Shown one piece after another: positions 21,624 through 23,871 of a DNA stretch of 23,871 nt. Below the pieces are notes generated by a model that was not told the origin of the DNA, ran no database searches, and saw only the letters and a list, made by a program, of their open reading frames with translations. Position numbers and translations under genes: made by a program. Source of the DNA: Candidatus Nanohaloarchaea archaeon (lineage in GTDB: Archaea > EX4484-52 > DAOVKX01); NCBI GenBank assembly GCA_030631505.1, contig DAOVKX010000004.1:1-23871 (forward strand), written 5' to 3'. How positions within the stretch are numbered: position 1 is the stretch's first letter; each line of letters starts with the position of its first letter.

Positions 21624-22604
21624 TTTATTTTTATCATGCCCTGCTCTTGGAAAACCGTGCTTTTCTCCCCACTTGAATGGCTCAGCCCGCCAGTCATCTA
21701 ATAATTGCTCTGCATCTTCATCAATATAACCTGTATCTTTTGCAGTTTGCAATAATTTATCATATGTAAGGGCTGACCTGACCTCGCAATCTGCTGACTG
21801 GAATACATTCGTTGCTTTGTCTAAGCTGTAGTTGAATATTGAAACGCAACCTGCAACATTAGCGCCTTTTTTTCGGTAAGCTTCAACTTCTTTAACAGAA
21901 CTTCCGCCAGTGCTAATTAAATCTTCAATCACAACGACATCGGTTCCTTCAACACCGTCGCACTTAATTTTTAACTTAATGTTTTCAGATACTTCACCTG
22001 CAATAACTCCACTGGCATCTTCAATGGCTTTTATGGCACTGCTTTTGTAACTCTCCCCAATATTATAATCAACTAGAAAAACTTTCTGGTTCTTGCCTAG
22101 ATTTCCTTCAATCTGCTTTCCCATGCCATGCGCCTTTTTTTCGGGCCTTACATAAATAAAAGGAAACTTTAATGTATTCGCAAGGATTACACCATAAGGG
22201 ATGGCAAAAGGGCAGGTGCTTGCAATAACATCGCTGTTTTTAGTCAGGGATTCAATATTTTTTGAATTTTCATAAATTGAATCCAAATCAAAAGAAAATA
22301 ATTCTTCATTGTCTATTACTAATAATGGACATCCGTGTATTCGGGCAACTGTGGCGGCTGGAGCGATTCCTGCAGTAGAAGTCCCTGCAACCGTATCAAA
22401 ACTATTGTTTTCAAGATTTGATGCTCCCTCAATTAATGCCCCTCCAACCAGCACCCTGTTTTTATAGCTTCCAAGCAATAGCCGGTTGTCATTATAGATA
22501 GGCATCCGGTATCCCGAAGCCCATGTAAAAGGGTTTTCAGGATTCAGTATAATAGCCCCAGTATCTAAACTTACTTTTGCAATTTTCCTTCCGTAATCTA
22601 CCAT
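21606..22604 (-). CDS. pyrE: Orotate phosphoribosyltransferase-like protein, enlarged
   Basis: OPRTase converts orotate and PRPP to OMP in pyrimidine synthesis. The N-terminus (YGRKIAKVSLDTGAI...SGYRMPIYNDNRLL) and GTSTAGIAPA are typical. The catalytic hood YVRPEKKAHGMGKQIEG is at 151-167, and the PRPP-binding loop VVVIEDLISTGGSS is at 223-236. At 332 residues it is 100 or more longer than usual. The excess is explained by repeats: 69-97 resembles 124-152, and 174-203 (VFLVDYNIGESYKSS) is a degenerate copy of 222-252. So one phosphoribosyltransferase core seems nested in another. No strong ribosome binding site. It lies 112 bp after rpl15e and ends in its own terminator. I am confident of the family; activity is less certain. 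Confidence 0.85.
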   Translation of the reverse strand: MVDYGRKIAKVSLDTGAIILNPENPFTWASGYRMPIYNDNRLLLGSYKNRVLVGGALIEGASNLENNSFDTVAGTSTAGIAPAATVARIHGCPLLVIDNEELFSFDLDSIYENSKNIESLTKNSDVIASTCPFAIPYGVILANTLKFPFIYVRPEKKAHGMGKQIEGNLGKNQKVFLVDYNIGESYKSSAIKAIEDASGVIAGEVSENIKLKIKCDGVEGTDVVVIEDLISTGGSSVKEVEAYRKKGANVAGCVSIFNYSLDKATNVFQSADCEVRSALTYDKLLQTAKDTGYIDEDAEQLLDDWRAEPFKWGEKHGFPRAGHDKNKKNRLN

Positions 22605-22629
22605 AGCATATCAATTCCAAAGGTTAACA

Positions 22630-22662
22630 TTATTATTTTACAGGATGGCTAAGAAATAATAA
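22630..22662. terminator. Hairpin between rpl15e and pyrE
   Basis: TTATTATTT (22630-22638) pairs exactly with AAATAATAA (22654-22662) around a 15-nt loop, in the 112-bp spacer. It could end the rpl15e transcript or lie in the pyrE leader. An all-A/T stem is weak, and chance in AT-rich DNA is possible. Confidence 0.35.
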
Positions 22663-22716
22663 ATATTTTTATCGCTATCTGCATCTTCAACAATTCGTGA
22701 TATTCAGATAAAAAGA

Positions 22717-23253
22717 TTACTTCTTTTTTCCTTTATGCAGCAACCCTCTACCTTTACTTCCTGCGCTTGTAAGTCCCCTGAAGACTCTTCTGGTGTGCTT
22801 TTTGTCGCAAATCCAGCTGACATCTTTGTCTTTTTTTATGGCAGGATGGCTTTTGTCAACCAGAATTATTTCATACCATTTCTGCTTTCCGTCTTCACCG
22901 ACATAGTATGAGTTCAGTACTTCAAGGTTCGGGAATTTTCTTGCTGCCTTTTCCTCAGCAACCCATTGTTTTGATTTAGCCAAAGTGAACTTAACGAAAC
23001 CTGCCTTTTTCGGCTTTCTTCCTTTGCTATGTCTTGGCCGTTCCCTTCCACCTTTTTTTACCCTGACTCTTGCCATCACAAAGCCCTGTTTTGCCTTGTA
23101 TCCCAGAGACCGGGCCCTATCAATCCTCGTCGGCCTTTCGATTCTCATTACAGTCTCTTCTCTTCGCCATTTGATTAATCTCTCAGACCAGAGTCTGCCA
23201 AGCGCTTCCTTTGGCCGTTTCCATAAATTCTTAATGTATTTATATGCTCCCAT
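22717..23253 (-). CDS. rpl15e: Large-subunit ribosomal protein L15e
   Basis: Archaeal/eukaryal-specific protein of the 50S/60S subunit. The basic N-terminal part MGAYKYIKNLWKRP, then IERPTRIDRARSLGYKAKQG, then the RVRVKKGGRERPRHSKGRKPKK segment, then NLEVLNSYYVGEDGKQKWYEIIL and the C-terminal RGLTSAGSKGRGLLHKGKK match the family throughout. At 178 residues it is slightly shorter than most (about 190-200). GAGGTG 6 nt before the ATG is the strongest ribosome binding site in the window, fitting high expression. In many archaea this gene directly precedes rnp3 and rnp2; here pyrE and an orphan gene lie between. Confidence 0.96.
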   Translation of the reverse strand: MGAYKYIKNLWKRPKEALGRLWSERLIKWRREETVMRIERPTRIDRARSLGYKAKQGFVMARVRVKKGGRERPRHSKGRKPKKAGFVKFTLAKSKQWVAEEKAARKFPNLEVLNSYYVGEDGKQKWYEIILVDKSHPAIKKDKDVSWICDKKHTRRVFRGLTSAGSKGRGLLHKGKKK

Positions 23254-23312
23254 TCAATTCACCTCTAACATTCGGCATAAAGCCACATCTTGGGTTTTGG
23301 AAGTATTACCTG

Positions 23313-23669
23313 TCAATTATTATGTTTTAAATATGTATTTAAATACTTGTTATTCTGCAAATATTCTGCTGCAGATTGGCTGTTGAATACTCTTTTAAGT
23401 GCGCGCAACTCCCCCACACCTGCTAATTCTTCTATAAAATCAACTCCGCCGTGTTCTACTTTTAATATTTCAAAGGACAGATAACACAGCCCTTCTGGCG
23501 TTGGTTCAATTTTTATGATGCGTAATCCATATTTTTCATCAGAGTATTCTTTAAAAATGGTATTAACACTGCCGTGGTTTTCAGGAATTATACTAAAAAG
23601 CACCACATTTTTATCGTTTTCATAAGCATAAAGTGCTGCATCAAAAATATTAACTTCATCAGCTCCCAT
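23313..23669 (-). CDS. Orphan protein, 118 aa
   Basis: I do not recognise a family. The protein is soluble, acidic in the first half (MGADEVNIFDAALYAYENDK) and looks like a small alpha/beta domain: VVLFSIIP, then LRIIKIEPTPEGLCYLSFEIL, then two helices with a Tyr/Asn-rich tail. GGTG 5 nt before the ATG supports the start. It lies 59 bp upstream of rpl15e on the same strand. A perfect palindrome sits right before its ribosome binding site and may control it. Confidence 0.7.
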   Translation of the reverse strand: MGADEVNIFDAALYAYENDKNVVLFSIIPENHGSVNTIFKEYSDEKYGLRIIKIEPTPEGLCYLSFEILKVEHGGVDFIEELAGVGELRALKRVFNSQSAAEYLQNNKYLNTYLKHNN

Positions 23670-23678
23670 TTGAACACC

Positions 23679-23697
23679 TTGAACTTACTAAGTTCAA
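23679..23697 (-). promoter_or_regulatory. Palindrome abutting the ribosome binding site of the 118-aa gene
   Basis: TTGAACTT and AAGTTCAA pair exactly around a 3-nt centre. On the minus strand the right arm runs directly into GGTG and the ATG 12 bp later, and GTTCAA occurs once more between arm and ATG. It could be a dimeric repressor operator or an mRNA hairpin limiting ribosome access. Confidence 0.45.
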
Positions 23698-23871
23698 TCA
23701 ACGCACATCAGACACAAGACCTGATTATTGCTCATGCAGTTGATTAGATCAGAAAGTTAATTCAATAAACTCAATTAAGGAATTATATTTAAATAACTAT
23801 TGTTTGTTTCTGCGTTGTTGAAAAGCGCTACATATTAACTATATATTATTTTGATAGGTCTATATAAAAAG
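23698..23871. other. Right-edge spacer
   Basis: About 170 bp of AT-rich DNA without a reading frame of note. It should hold the promoter of the 118-aa/rpl15e transcript; ATTTAAATATA on the minus strand around 23790 is the best TATA candidate, about 100 bp upstream of the palindrome. I see no tRNA or other RNA gene. Confidence 0.4.

Overview
The window is archaeal: it carries an archaeal/eukaryal-type PCNA, ribosomal protein L15e, the RNase P proteins Rnp2 (Pop5/Rpp14) and Rnp3 (p30), a DUF116 protein, archaeal-type IleRS, TTTAAA-like promoters just upstream of starts, and GGTG(AT) ribosome binding sites complementary to the AUCACC part of an archaeal 16S 3' end. The DNA is AT-rich and many genes are lineage-specific orphans, which would suit a DPANN-like or other poorly sampled archaeon. 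That placement is inference; the sequence alone does not name a phylum.

Layout. (1) 1-3149, minus: start of an HDIG-like protein preceded by ileS. (2) 3330-6274, minus: a HIT hydrolase, three tandem paralogous coiled-coil-like proteins of unknown function, and an orphan protein. A small metallopeptidase-like gene diverges at 6314. (3) 6887-7788, minus: an orphan gene and, upstream of it, a tRNA-Ala(GGC) gene interrupted in its T-loop (position 59/60) by a 181-nt intron. The exon-intron boundaries fold into a clean bulge-helix-bulge. (4) 7907-9896, plus: PCNA, then a single orphan gene bracketed by a 13-bp direct repeat that copies the end of pcn, then a small orphan. (5) 9979-12951, accessory block: a frameshifted membrane-anchored gene, a HEPN/DUF4145-like protein with a zinc-ribbon tail, a one-helix membrane protein, a winged-helix regulator, and a convergent C39-like cysteine peptidase. 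(6) 13030-16166, minus: a secreted thioredoxin fused to a CcdA/DsbD-like membrane domain, a 337-bp spacer with five consecutive hairpins, an MBL-fold hydrolase and a GIY-YIG/DUF123 protein. (7) 16304-18888: type I 3-dehydroquinate dehydratase, an AI-2E-family transporter and a DUF116 protein. (8) 18945-23669, minus: an rpl15e-rnp3-rnp2 cluster whose usual compact order is interrupted by an unusual orotate phosphoribosyltransferase, an orphan protein with a possible kinase-like motif, a REP/IS200-like palindrome and a candidate structured RNA.

Functionally the window mixes core information processing (aminoacylation, sliding clamp, tRNA processing, RNase P, ribosome) with islands of orphan genes. 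RNase P (Rnp2, Rnp3) would trim the 5' end of the intron-bearing tRNA-Ala precursor, and the host must have a splicing endonuclease that accepts a non-canonical intron. The points most worth following are the tRNA-Ala intron, the nested duplication in the PyrE-like protein, the paralogue trio with a 50-bp identical patch, the bracketed gene behind pcn, and the five-hairpin spacer.
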